Origin: Parvularcula sp039822105
Lineage (GTDB): Bacteria; Pseudomonadota; Alphaproteobacteria; Caulobacterales; Parvularculaceae
Assembly (NCBI GenBank): GCA_039822105.1
Contig: JBCBMW010000012.1
Span: 48,140-112,139 of the forward strand
DNA length: 64,000 nucleotides
Direction of reading: 5' to 3'
Part shown: positions 32,345 through 40,586 of the stretch, piece by piece
How positions within the stretch are numbered: the first letter of the stretch is position 1
Layout of the letters: each line of letters opens with the position of its first letter
Notes under the pieces: model-generated
Databases searched by the model: none
The model's input: only the letters and a program-made list of their open reading frames with translations
Told to the model about the DNA's origin: nothing
Position numbers and translations under genes: made by a program

Positions 32345-33454
32345 TTGAGCTATATCGGCAACGTCAGTTCTGGATTTGAGGCTGTCGCCGCGGCGCTCGA
32401 AGCGAGCGTTGAATCGGGCGAAGATTTGGGAGCCAGCGTCGCCCTCGTGATTGATGGCGAAGCCATTGTCGACATCGCATCAGGCTTTCAAGACCGCGCC
32501 AAGACCCTTCCCTACACACCGAGCACGCTGGCGTGTGTCTACTCCTCCGGCAAAGCGGTCTGCGCAGCGCTGGTGGCGTGGGCCGTCTCGGAAGGCAAAC
32601 TGAGCTACGACCAGACGGTGGCATCGATCTGGCCAGACTTTGCCCAAGCGGGCAAAGGCGAAATCACGGTCGCACAAGCACTCTCGCACCAATCGGGCTT
32701 GTCGGGTTTTGTCGACCCGATCGAACCATCCCTGTGGCTGAAGTGGGATGAGATATGCGCAGCCATCGCCGCGATGGATCCCCTCTGGGAGCCGGGGAGC
32801 GCGAGCGGGTATCATCCGCAGACCTATGGTTTTATCGCAGGCGAGATCATCAAGCGCGTCACCGGCAAAAGTGTGGGCGCGCATCTGAGAGCCATCACCC
32901 GTGATGTGGTCTGCGGATTATCTCTCTCAGAGGCGACGCGTGTCGCTCCGATGGTGAAACCGAAGCGGCCGCCGGACCTGGGGCCCATGACACCCATCAA
33001 GAAGGCCGCATTCTTAGAGCCTTGGTCTGCGCCGAGCGGCGTCTCCCGCCAAGAATGGAGCGCGGCAGAAATCCCCGCGTCGAACATGCACGCCTCCGCA
33101 CGGGGGCTCGCAGACGTGATGCAGCTCTTCGCCTCAGGTCGATGCGGCGACCTCGTGGTCAGCGATGAGGCGCGCGCGCAGGCCTGGGAGGAGCGCATTT
33201 CGGGTCCCGACCTCGTCCTGCCCTTCAACCTCTCCTGGGCAGCAGGTGTCATGCGGGAAAACGGCGAGATTTTCGGCGGCCCCGCAACGGTGATCGGCCA
33301 TTACGGTTTTGGCGGCTCGTGTGTGCTCGCCGATCCCGCGCGCGGGCTCTCCTTCGCCTATGTGCCAAACCAGCAATCACCCGAGCTGGTTGCCGATCCG
33401 CGGGCCACGCGGCTTGTTCGCGCTGTTTACCAAGCACTTGGTCAGACAACCTGA
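32345..33454 (+). CDS. Beta-lactamase-fold serine hydrolase
   Basis: A 369-residue member of the class C beta-lactamase/esterase (EstB-like) family. The nucleophile motif S-x-x-K is Ser67-Ser-Gly-Lys70 (CVYSSGKAV). The Tyr motif is probably in ASGYHPQTYGFIAGEI, and the KTG-like third motif is near IGHYGFGGS. No signal peptide is visible, so it is probably cytoplasmic and an esterase or peptidase rather than a resistance enzyme. The best start is TTG at 32345, just after the lipoprotein gene stop; no closer ATG gives the family N-terminus. Confidence 0.82.
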   Translation: MSYIGNVSSGFEAVAAALEASVESGEDLGASVALVIDGEAIVDIASGFQDRAKTLPYTPSTLACVYSSGKAVCAALVAWAVSEGKLSYDQTVASIWPDFAQAGKGEITVAQALSHQSGLSGFVDPIEPSLWLKWDEICAAIAAMDPLWEPGSASGYHPQTYGFIAGEIIKRVTGKSVGAHLRAITRDVVCGLSLSEATRVAPMVKPKRPPDLGPMTPIKKAAFLEPWSAPSGVSRQEWSAAEIPASNMHASARGLADVMQLFASGRCGDLVVSDEARAQAWEERISGPDLVLPFNLSWAAGVMRENGEIFGGPATVIGHYGFGGSCVLADPARGLSFAYVPNQQSPELVADPRATRLVRAVYQALGQTT

Positions 33455-33520
33455 CTGTCACTGGACCAAGCCTGCGGTTCCCGCCTATTCTGCGATTTGA
33501 GCTCTGGGGATGCCCGCCCG

Positions 33521-34702
33521 ATGATCGTTGCCTTACTCGCCCTTTTGTCTTCTGCCTCGGCGACCGCTGATACCGAGGCGTTTGACGCGTTTCGGGATTC
33601 CTTCCGCGCCGAAGCCATCAGTGCCGGGATCGATCCCGCAACTTACGATCGCGAAATGGCGAGCGCCGAGCCCCTGTCGATTGTGCTCGAGCGCGACGGC
33701 AACCAGCCAGAGTTCTCTCGTCCGATCTGGGCCTATCTCGATAGCGCCGTCTCTGACCGCCGGGTGGCCGACGGGCGCTCGGCTGTTTCGGACGCTCGGG
33801 TGACCTTAGAGATCATCGCTGATGAGTACGGCGTCGACTCGCAGATCATCGCAGCCATCTGGGGACTTGAGTCGAACTACGGCTCCATTCTTGGCACCCA
33901 CGATATTGTGTCGGCTCTCGCGACGCTGGGCTACACGGGGCGTCGGCAGAAATTTGGCCGCGAGCAATTGATCGCTGCCCTGAAAATTCTCGACGCCTCC
34001 TACGCGGACAGAGAACAACTCAAGGGCTCTTGGGCAGGCGCGATGGGTCAGACGCAGTTTATTCCGACCACGTATCTTGCTTACGCCGTCGACCACAATC
34101 AAGACGGCAAGCGTGACCTCTGGGGCGATCTCGAGGATGTTTTCGCTTCAACGGCCAATTATCTCAAAAAATCGGGATATGTCGAAGGCGAGCCATGGGG
34201 CATCGAAGTGGCGTTGCCCGACGATTTTGATTACTCGCTCTCCGATGGGCGCCGTCGGCCCGTTGTTGAATGGATCCGCAGCGGCGTGCGGGGTGCGGGC
34301 GTGACTTTGCCTGACGAGGTCGATCTTGACGCGTCAGCCAAACTCCTGGTGCCGGCCGGGGCGCGAGGCCCCGCCTTCCTGACGTTCAAGAACTACGACA
34401 CGATCCTCGCCTATAACCGTTCCACCGCCTATGCACTCGGCGTCTCTCTTCTCAGTGAACGGATCGCTGGAGCGGAACAAGGCCTGACCCAAACCTGGCC
34501 GCGAGATGACCGGCCGCTCAGCCGTGATGAACGAAAGGCCCTGCAGCTGGCCCTTGCCGATCAGGGCTACACGGTGGGCCCTATCGATGGGATTATCGGT
34601 GCACAGACACGTCGTGCTCTTAGGGCTTGGCAGTCCTCCAACGGTCTGCCTGCTGACGGCTATGCCTCAGCCTTCGTGCTTGAACGCCTTTCGGGCGAGT
34701 GA
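33521..34702 (+). CDS. MltB-type lytic murein transglycosylase with peptidoglycan-binding domain
   Basis: Cleaves peptidoglycan glycan strands. The ATG at 33521 gives a short signal peptide (IVALLALLSSASATA). The SLT_2/MltB catalytic region includes the active-site Glu in AAIWGLESNYGS, followed by IVSALATLGYTGRR, SWAGAMGQTQFIPTTYL and DLWGDLEDVFASTANYLKK. The C-terminal ~60 residues (QLALADQGYTVGPIDGIIG, TRRALRAWQ) form a PG_binding_1 domain. It is 393 residues. Its stop overlaps the mnmC start (GTGA). Confidence 0.92.
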   Translation: MIVALLALLSSASATADTEAFDAFRDSFRAEAISAGIDPATYDREMASAEPLSIVLERDGNQPEFSRPIWAYLDSAVSDRRVADGRSAVSDARVTLEIIADEYGVDSQIIAAIWGLESNYGSILGTHDIVSALATLGYTGRRQKFGREQLIAALKILDASYADREQLKGSWAGAMGQTQFIPTTYLAYAVDHNQDGKRDLWGDLEDVFASTANYLKKSGYVEGEPWGIEVALPDDFDYSLSDGRRRPVVEWIRSGVRGAGVTLPDEVDLDASAKLLVPAGARGPAFLTFKNYDTILAYNRSTAYALGVSLLSERIAGAEQGLTQTWPRDDRPLSRDERKALQLALADQGYTVGPIDGIIGAQTRRALRAWQSSNGLPADGYASAFVLERLSGE

Positions 34703-36561
34703 CGCGCCTTCCCAAGCCGGACCTGGTCACCGATGAAGGAACGCTGCGATCGCTGGCGTTCGATGACATCTATTATTCGCCAGACGATGGCCTAGCAGAG
34801 ACAGGCCACGTCTTCATCGCAGGCAACGACCTGCCCCAGCGGCTTGCGCAGCGTGGGCACAGCCATCCGTTCACGATTGGAGAGCTGGGATTTGGCACGG
34901 GACTGAACGTCTTGGCTGCCTGCCACTGCCACCAAGCCTTTGGCCAAGGCCCGCTCGATATCTGGACCGTCGAGGGATTTCCCCTCAGTCGTTCAGCCTT
35001 TGCCGAGGTTCAGTCCAGCATCGCCACGCGCTGGCCAGAACTCGCGCCGTGGACGGAGCGCCTGGCTGAAGCTTATCCCGAGCCCGCACCAGGCCAAACG
35101 CAAGTCTCTCTTGGCAACGGGATCACGCTGACGATCGCTTTTGGCGAGGTTTTGCCGAGCCTCAAGGCCGCCAGCTTCGCCGCGGACGCCTGGTTTCTTG
35201 ACGGCTTTGCGCCGTCGCGGAACCCGGCGATGTGGTCGGACGAGGTGATGGGCGAGATTGCGCGCCTCGCGGCAAGCTCTGGCACAGTGGCGACGTTCTC
35301 CGTCGCATCCAGCGTCCGCGCAGCGCTGGAGACGGCAGGCTTTTCCTGGGAGAAAGCACAGGGGTTTGGCCGCAAGAAACACATGCTCCGCGCCGCGCTG
35401 ACCGCAGCGCCGGAGACGATTGAACCCAAGCCGTGGTACGCCAGACCATCACCCGCGCCGGGGGGCGAGGTGGCCATCATCGGTGCAGGGATCGCCGGAG
35501 CCGCGACCGCAAAGGCGCTGGCCGACCGAGGGGTCAAATGCACTGTGTTCGGTGGCGGCTCACGAGACCGGGCGGCGTCATCAAACCCGGCTGGGCTCGT
35601 GATGCCTCGCCTTGACGCCGACGACAGCCCCGCGGCGCATTTCTACCGGGATGCGTTTCTCTATGCGCTGAGCCGCTACAACGGGTTGGATGATGGAACT
35701 TTCTCTGCCTGCGGCGGAGGAATGGCCATGGACGAGGCTCGGTTCGACCAGCTAGCGGCCATCGCTCTTTGGCCGGAGGACGTTCTGTCGTTCCGAGACG
35801 GACAAGTTCACATCGAAAAGGCCGGCGTCCTTAACCCCCGGGCAGCCATCGATACGATGCTAAAGGGCGTCGCGCTGATTGAAAGCGAAGCCGCACCGCC
35901 GGAACAGGACAGCGATCAGTGGTTTGTCACGACCACTGACGACGGCAAGCGCTACGGTCCCTTTGGCTCAGTCGTCCTCGCCACCGGCGCTACGAGTGCT
36001 GAATGGTCGGGCGTACCAATCACGCCGTCGCTTGGACAACTCGATGTCTTCGGCGGCGAGCCGCCGACGTCAGTGATCACGGATGGTCACTATATCGCTC
36101 CTTACCACGAACATATCCTCACAGGCGCGACTTATGCCCGGTATGATGGCGGCGAGGTGACCACGTCTCCGGACAACACGGAAAGCAATCGGCGGGCAGC
36201 CAGTGCGTTGCTGAGCCGCGATCCCGGCCAGCATATCTCAGCGCGCGCTGCGCTGAGGGCCACCACGCCAGACCGGCACCCGATCGCTGGCCCCATTTAC
36301 GACCACGATGCGGCGATCGCCGCTTACGCCGGCCTTCGCACGGGGCTCAAAGGCGATTATCCGCCTGCGCCTTATCGGCCAGGCCTTTACGCGCTCACAG
36401 GTCTTGGCTCACGGGGGCTGGTCACCGCGCCGATCCTCGGGGCGCATATCGCCGCGTGGATCACCGGCGGGGTCTCGCCCCTCACCTCCGACATCGCCGC
36501 GATGGTGCATCCCGGGCGGTTCCTCATTCGTGATCTCAAGCGCGGAAAGATCAGTCCTTGA
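34699..36561 (+). CDS. mnmC: Bifunctional tRNA mnm5s2U biosynthesis enzyme MnmC
   Basis: Completes the mnm5s2U34 wobble modification. The N-terminal ~240 residues are the SAM methyltransferase (MnmC2): GELGFGTGLNVLAAC binding loop and AWFLDGFAPSRNPAMWSDEV. The C-terminal ~380 residues are the FAD oxidase (MnmC1): dinucleotide-binding VAIIGAGIAGAATAKALADRG, SNPAGLVMPRLD and GLGSRGLVTAPILG. Both domains are intact (620 residues). The start is GTG at 34699. Its 3' end overlaps the 3' end of mtgA by 11 bases. Confidence 0.93.
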   Translation: MTRLPKPDLVTDEGTLRSLAFDDIYYSPDDGLAETGHVFIAGNDLPQRLAQRGHSHPFTIGELGFGTGLNVLAACHCHQAFGQGPLDIWTVEGFPLSRSAFAEVQSSIATRWPELAPWTERLAEAYPEPAPGQTQVSLGNGITLTIAFGEVLPSLKAASFAADAWFLDGFAPSRNPAMWSDEVMGEIARLAASSGTVATFSVASSVRAALETAGFSWEKAQGFGRKKHMLRAALTAAPETIEPKPWYARPSPAPGGEVAIIGAGIAGAATAKALADRGVKCTVFGGGSRDRAASSNPAGLVMPRLDADDSPAAHFYRDAFLYALSRYNGLDDGTFSACGGGMAMDEARFDQLAAIALWPEDVLSFRDGQVHIEKAGVLNPRAAIDTMLKGVALIESEAAPPEQDSDQWFVTTTDDGKRYGPFGSVVLATGATSAEWSGVPITPSLGQLDVFGGEPPTSVITDGHYIAPYHEHILTGATYARYDGGEVTTSPDNTESNRRAASALLSRDPGQHISARAALRATTPDRHPIAGPIYDHDAAIAAYAGLRTGLKGDYPPAPYRPGLYALTGLGSRGLVTAPILGAHIAAWITGGVSPLTSDIAAMVHPGRFLIRDLKRGKISP

Positions 36562-37234
36562 TCACGCAAGCGTCAAAGCCCTCAGCCTCAACGACACGCA
36601 TCCGGCTCTGAATCTGTCGACCGCGCCGACGCACATAAGGTCCTGGGGGATCAACACGCCATTTGTTCGGGCTCGGAAGAACAGCCGCCAGAAGCGCTGC
36701 TTCCCGCCGGGTGAGGTCCTTGGCGCTTTTGCCAAAGCGCTCTTGGGCGGCGGCTTCCGCGCCGAACAGGCCGTCACCCCATTCAGCTACGTTGAGATAG
36801 ATCTCCATGATCCGTCGCTTGGGATAGGCGACTTCCATCGCCACCGTGAAAGCCGCCTCCGCCCCTTTTCGGATCGGGCCGCGGCCGTGCCAAAGGAAAG
36901 CGTTCTTGGCCGTCTGTTGACTGATGGTTGATGCGCCGCGGACGCGGCCACCATTTTGTGCTTCTTCCAACGCCGCTTTGATCTCCCCGAGGTCAAACCC
37001 GAAGTGCCTACAGAACTTGGTGTCTTCAGCAGCGATCACAGCACGGACAAGATTGGGAGAAATCTCGTCATAAGACACCCATTCCTGCCGCACCTCTTCA
37101 CCCTGAAGATGCCGCCAGCCCATGAGGACAGTCCCTTCCACAGGCACGAAACGGTAGAGCAGAACAAAGGTGAGGCTCAGCAGCACCACGGCGCCAGCGA
37201 ACCGCAAGGTCCAAAGGATGCCGCGAAGAACCAT
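36551..37234 (-). CDS. mtgA: Monofunctional biosynthetic peptidoglycan transglycosylase
   Basis: GT51 enzyme polymerising lipid II. It has one N-terminal membrane anchor (GAVVLLSLTFVLLYRFV). GT51 motifs: VIAAEDTKFCRHFGFDLGEI with the catalytic Glu, GASTISQQTAKNAFLW, KRRIMEIYLNVAEWGDGLFG and ARREAALLAAVLPSPNKW-like REAALLAAVLPSPN. There is no transpeptidase domain. It is 227 residues. The ATG at 37234 shares a base with the glyQ stop (TGATG), so it is coupled to glyQ. Confidence 0.94.
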   Translation of the reverse strand: MVLRGILWTLRFAGAVVLLSLTFVLLYRFVPVEGTVLMGWRHLQGEEVRQEWVSYDEISPNLVRAVIAAEDTKFCRHFGFDLGEIKAALEEAQNGGRVRGASTISQQTAKNAFLWHGRGPIRKGAEAAFTVAMEVAYPKRRIMEIYLNVAEWGDGLFGAEAAAQERFGKSAKDLTRREAALLAAVLPSPNKWRVDPPGPYVRRRGRQIQSRMRVVEAEGFDACVIKD

Positions 37235-38160
37235 CAGGCCGCGTCCACCACGCCCGGCGTGCCAGAGACGCCTTGGGGGCTCTCAAGCCAGGCCTCACAA
37301 CACGCTTTCGCCAATGTGCGCACACGAAGAATATAGCTCTGCCGCTCCGCAACAGAGATCACACCGCGTGCATCAAGCAGGTTGAAGAGATGCGAGGCCT
37401 TGATGCACTGTTCATACGCCGGCAGCGCCAGCTTGGGCGCGTCTTCCTTCAAAAGCGCAGCACACGCCTCTTCGGCCTCAACAAACTGCCGGAACAGAAC
37501 GTCCGTGTTCGCCCGTTCGAAATTATAGGCTGAGAACTCCACCTCTTGCTGATGGAAGACGTCGCCATAGGTGAACGGCGTGCCATCGGGCTTCTGACCG
37601 CCGAAAACGAGATCAAAGCCGTTGTCGACACCTTGGACATAGGTTGCGAGCCGTTCGAGCCCGTAGGTCAGCTCCCCAGTGACCGGTTTGCAGTCAAAGC
37701 CGCCTACCTGTTGGAAATAGGTGAACTGCGTCACCTCCATCCCGTCGCACCAGACCTCCCAACCGAGACCCCAGGCGCCCAAAGTCGGGCTTTCCCAGTC
37801 ATCCTCGATGAAGCGCACATCGTGTTTGCTTCGGTCGATCCCGATCGCATCAAGGCTGCCGAGGTAGAGCTCTTGAATGTTCTCAGGGCTCGGCTTCAGG
37901 ACGACTTGGAACTGGTAGTAGTGCTGGAACCGGTTGGGGTTGCCGCCGTAACGGCCATCGGTGGGGCGCCGGCAAGGCTGCACATAGGCCGCATTCCAAG
38001 GTTTAGGCCCAAGCGAGCGCAGGGTTGTCGCTGGGTGAAAGGTGCCTGCGCCCATCTCCAGGTCATAGGGCTGCAAAAGCACGCAACCATGATCCGCCCA
38101 ATAGGACTGGAGCTTCAGAATAAGACCTTGAAACGTCAGGGTTTCGGACACGGGCGACAC
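37234..38160 (-). CDS. glyQ: Glycyl-tRNA synthetase alpha subunit
   Basis: Catalytic alpha subunit of the bacterial alpha2beta2 glycyl-tRNA synthetase. Diagnostic: LKLQSYWADHGCVLLQPYDLEMGAGTFHPATTLRSLGP at the N-terminus (read in parts), YVQPCRRPTDGRYGENP-like RRPTDGRYGGNPNR, and FDCKPVTGELTYGLERLATYVQ. It is 308 residues. The start is GTG at 38160. The beta subunit gene glyS, usually adjacent or nearby, is absent; the next gene on this strand is mtgA, with a one-base overlap. Confidence 0.97.
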   Translation of the reverse strand: MSPVSETLTFQGLILKLQSYWADHGCVLLQPYDLEMGAGTFHPATTLRSLGPKPWNAAYVQPCRRPTDGRYGGNPNRFQHYYQFQVVLKPSPENIQELYLGSLDAIGIDRSKHDVRFIEDDWESPTLGAWGLGWEVWCDGMEVTQFTYFQQVGGFDCKPVTGELTYGLERLATYVQGVDNGFDLVFGGQKPDGTPFTYGDVFHQQEVEFSAYNFERANTDVLFRQFVEAEEACAALLKEDAPKLALPAYEQCIKASHLFNLLDARGVISVAERQSYILRVRTLAKACCEAWLESPQGVSGTPGVVDAA

Positions 38161-38294
38161 AACTCTCTTCGATAACGCTGCACCTGATGTACCGGCTCTC
38201 AGCGCCGCTGCAACAGCAGAACCAACTTGCCGTGTTGCGGTTGCGCCGAGGTTAGCGGCTTATCCTTGCCGCGCCCGGCGGCACGCCCTAGGCG

Positions 38295-39161
38295 ATGGCT
38301 ATGAACACTCCTCGGATTATCGCAGGCCTCGGTGACATTGCCGCCGACTATGATGCGCTCCTCTGCGATGCTTGGGGGGTCATCCACAATGGCCGCGAGC
38401 TTTACCCCGGTGCAGCCGAGGCCCTGTCTTCGTTTAAGGCGCAATGTGGACCGGTGATTGTCCTCACCAACGCACCGCGCCTGTCGAATGTCATTCCGCT
38501 ACAGCTTGACAGGCTGGGTCTCCCGCGCAGCGCTTACGACGGTGTGGTGACCTCTGGCGATGCGACGCGAGAAGCGATGCACCAGCTCGCCGATAAGAAG
38601 TTCTACCGAATCGGTCCTGACAAGGACGATGGCCTCTTTGAGTCGGTCGATGTGACGATGACATCGTTTGAGGACGCTGAAGCCATTTTCTGTTCCGGGC
38701 CCAACAACGACACGCATGAGACGCCTGAGGACTACCGCAGCCTTCTGACAGAGGCCGTCGCCCGCGACATGCCAATGGTCTGCGCCAACCCCGATATCGT
38801 CGTGAAGTTTGGTGACCAGCTCATCTACTGCGCCGGAGCGCTTGGGCAGCTCCATGAAGAGCTTGGCGGCAAAGTGATCCTTGGCGGCAAACCGCACGCA
38901 CCGATTTACGAGTTGGCGCGGACACAGCTCACCGCGATCAAAGGCGAGCCGCCCAAACGGATCCTCGTTGTCGGCGATGGTCTCGATACCGATATTCGGG
39001 GCGCCAACAATCAGGACTACGACGTCGTCTTTGTGGCAGCAGGCATTTTCGCTGAGGCCTCACGCGGTGACGACGGACGCCTTTCGCCCGAGCGGTTGGA
39101 AACAGCACTCGGTGAACGCGGCGTCCATGCCCATTTTGCGATGGAAGAGCTTGCCTGGTGA
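38295..39161 (+). CDS. HAD-superfamily (class IIA, TIGR01459-type) phosphatase
   Basis: A 288-residue HAD hydrolase like the NagD/TIGR01459 family, common upstream of ribF in alphaproteobacteria. Motif I is LLCDAWGVIHNG, where the family's second Asp is replaced by Trp-Gly. Motif II is VIVLTNAPR, and motif III/IV is RILVVGDGLDTDIRGANNQDYDVV. A IIA cap lies between. The ATG at 38295 is preceded by a G-poor leader, and a second ATG six bases later is also possible. The GTGA overlap with ribF suggests a linked role, such as flavin-phosphate turnover, which is inference. Confidence 0.85.
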   Translation: MAMNTPRIIAGLGDIAADYDALLCDAWGVIHNGRELYPGAAEALSSFKAQCGPVIVLTNAPRLSNVIPLQLDRLGLPRSAYDGVVTSGDATREAMHQLADKKFYRIGPDKDDGLFESVDVTMTSFEDAEAIFCSGPNNDTHETPEDYRSLLTEAVARDMPMVCANPDIVVKFGDQLIYCAGALGQLHEELGGKVILGGKPHAPIYELARTQLTAIKGEPPKRILVVGDGLDTDIRGANNQDYDVVFVAAGIFAEASRGDDGRLSPERLETALGERGVHAHFAMEELAW

Positions 39162-40087
39162 CGCTGCTGCACGCCCCCCTCTCCTGCGACCTCACGGACG
39201 AGCATCGCGGCACTTTCGCCGTCATGGGCAATTTCGACGGTGTGCATCGGGGCCACCAGGCGCTGATCGCTGAGGCCAAGGTGACCGCGGACAGTCTGGG
39301 CAAACGCCTCTCGGCTGTTGTTTTTGAGCCCCATCCGCGGCGGTTCTTCAAACCTGACGAAGCGCCGTTCCTTCTGTCGCCGCTCGACGCGAAGGCTGAA
39401 CTGCTGAAGCGTTTTGGCGTTGAAACCGTGTTCGCCCTGCCGTTTGGTGAGGAGCTGCGCGAGCAAACACCTGAGACCTTTGTACGGAAGATCCTACACC
39501 AGGTGCTTGGGCTTTCCGGGGTGGCAACGGGTAAGGATTTTCAGTTCGGTGCCGGACGTTCAGGTTCGTCAGAGACGCTCGCTCAAATCGCCGAAACGCT
39601 CGGCATAACCTATCAAGCGATCGAGCCAATCGGAGATACGGACGAGAAGTTCTCTTCGAGCCAGGCCCGGCAAGCCCTCCGCACCGGCGACGTGGCTCGC
39701 GCCTCCGACATTCTTGGCTACCCATGGTTCGTGGACGGAGAGGTGGGTGAAGGCCGGAAGCTTGCCCGCTCCCTGGGCTTCCCAACCGCCAACGTCACGT
39801 TGGGCGACGTCCTCCGCCCCCTCTACGGTGTCTACGCGGTGAGGGCTGAGGTCGAAGGCCAGGCCTATGGCGGGGTCGCGAATATCGGCGTGCGCCCCAC
39901 GGTCGACGGCAAAGAAGAGCGTCTGGAAGTCCATCTCTTCGACTTCGACGGCGACCTCTACGGCAAGGCGATCCGGACATCGTTCGTCGGTTTCATCCGC
40001 GAAGAACGCGCCATGGACGGCCTCGACGCGCTCAAAGCGCAGATTGCCAAAGATTCAGAGGAAGCTCGCAGGATGCTCGGCGCCTAA
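39158..40087 (+). CDS. ribF: Bifunctional riboflavin kinase / FAD synthetase
   Basis: Converts riboflavin to FMN and then FAD. The N-terminal FAD synthetase domain has FAVMGNFDGVHRGHQALI and FEPHPRRFF. The C-terminal riboflavin kinase domain has GRKLARSLGFPTANVTL, YGVYAVRA and VANIGVRPTVDG, then EVHLFDFDGDLYGKAIRTSFVGFIREE. It is 309 residues. The start is GTG at 39158, coupled to the HAD gene. The 3' end overlaps the GNAT gene by four bases. Confidence 0.96.
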   Translation: MTLLHAPLSCDLTDEHRGTFAVMGNFDGVHRGHQALIAEAKVTADSLGKRLSAVVFEPHPRRFFKPDEAPFLLSPLDAKAELLKRFGVETVFALPFGEELREQTPETFVRKILHQVLGLSGVATGKDFQFGAGRSGSSETLAQIAETLGITYQAIEPIGDTDEKFSSSQARQALRTGDVARASDILGYPWFVDGEVGEGRKLARSLGFPTANVTLGDVLRPLYGVYAVRAEVEGQAYGGVANIGVRPTVDGKEERLEVHLFDFDGDLYGKAIRTSFVGFIREERAMDGLDALKAQIAKDSEEARRMLGA

Positions 40088-40539
40088 ACCGCGCGGCTCA
40101 TACAGTAACTGAAGGGGTCGTCGATATAGGCGCCCCAGGGCTCGCATTTTTCAAAGCCAGCCCGTTCGTAGAGCCGACGGGAGGCCGCAAAGCCCTCATT
40201 GGGGCCTGTTTCGAGCTTTAAGACGGTGGCGCCCGCCGCGCGAGCCTCGCCGATTACGTGATCCAGCAGCGCCATGCCGATGCCCTTGCCGCGCATCGAC
40301 GCAAGGACATGCATTGTCTTGATCTCGGCCACGCCTGGCTCGATCGCTGCTAGACCTAGACAGCCGAGCGGCTCACTGTCCTCCAACGCCAAGAAAAACC
40401 GCACCTTGGCGGCCTTTTCGCTGCCCGCCTCAAAGGCGTGACCATATTGCGGCGGCGTGTGCTCCCGCGCATGGGCCTTTTGCAGGGCGATCAGCTCTTG
40501 GGTCCGCGGGTCATCGTGGCCGGTCTCAACAATGATCAT
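40084..40539 (-). CDS. GNAT-family N-acetyltransferase
   Basis: A 151-residue acetyltransferase. Acetyl-CoA-binding motif A is IKTMHVLASMRGKGIGMALLDHVI (RGKGIG). The following ETGPNEGFAASRRLYERAGFEKC is the usual motif B, and the end FSYCMSRAV is a conserved terminus in the PhnO/ElaA-like subgroup. The substrate is unknown. It is divergent from ileS, with 47 bases between starts. Confidence 0.85.
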   Translation of the reverse strand: MIIVETGHDDPRTQELIALQKAHAREHTPPQYGHAFEAGSEKAAKVRFFLALEDSEPLGCLGLAAIEPGVAEIKTMHVLASMRGKGIGMALLDHVIGEARAAGATVLKLETGPNEGFAASRRLYERAGFEKCEPWGAYIDDPFSYCMSRAV

Positions 40540-40586
40540 AAGAGACCCCCTAGGCCATCGGGCAGACCGGCGCTATCAGGCCCGCT

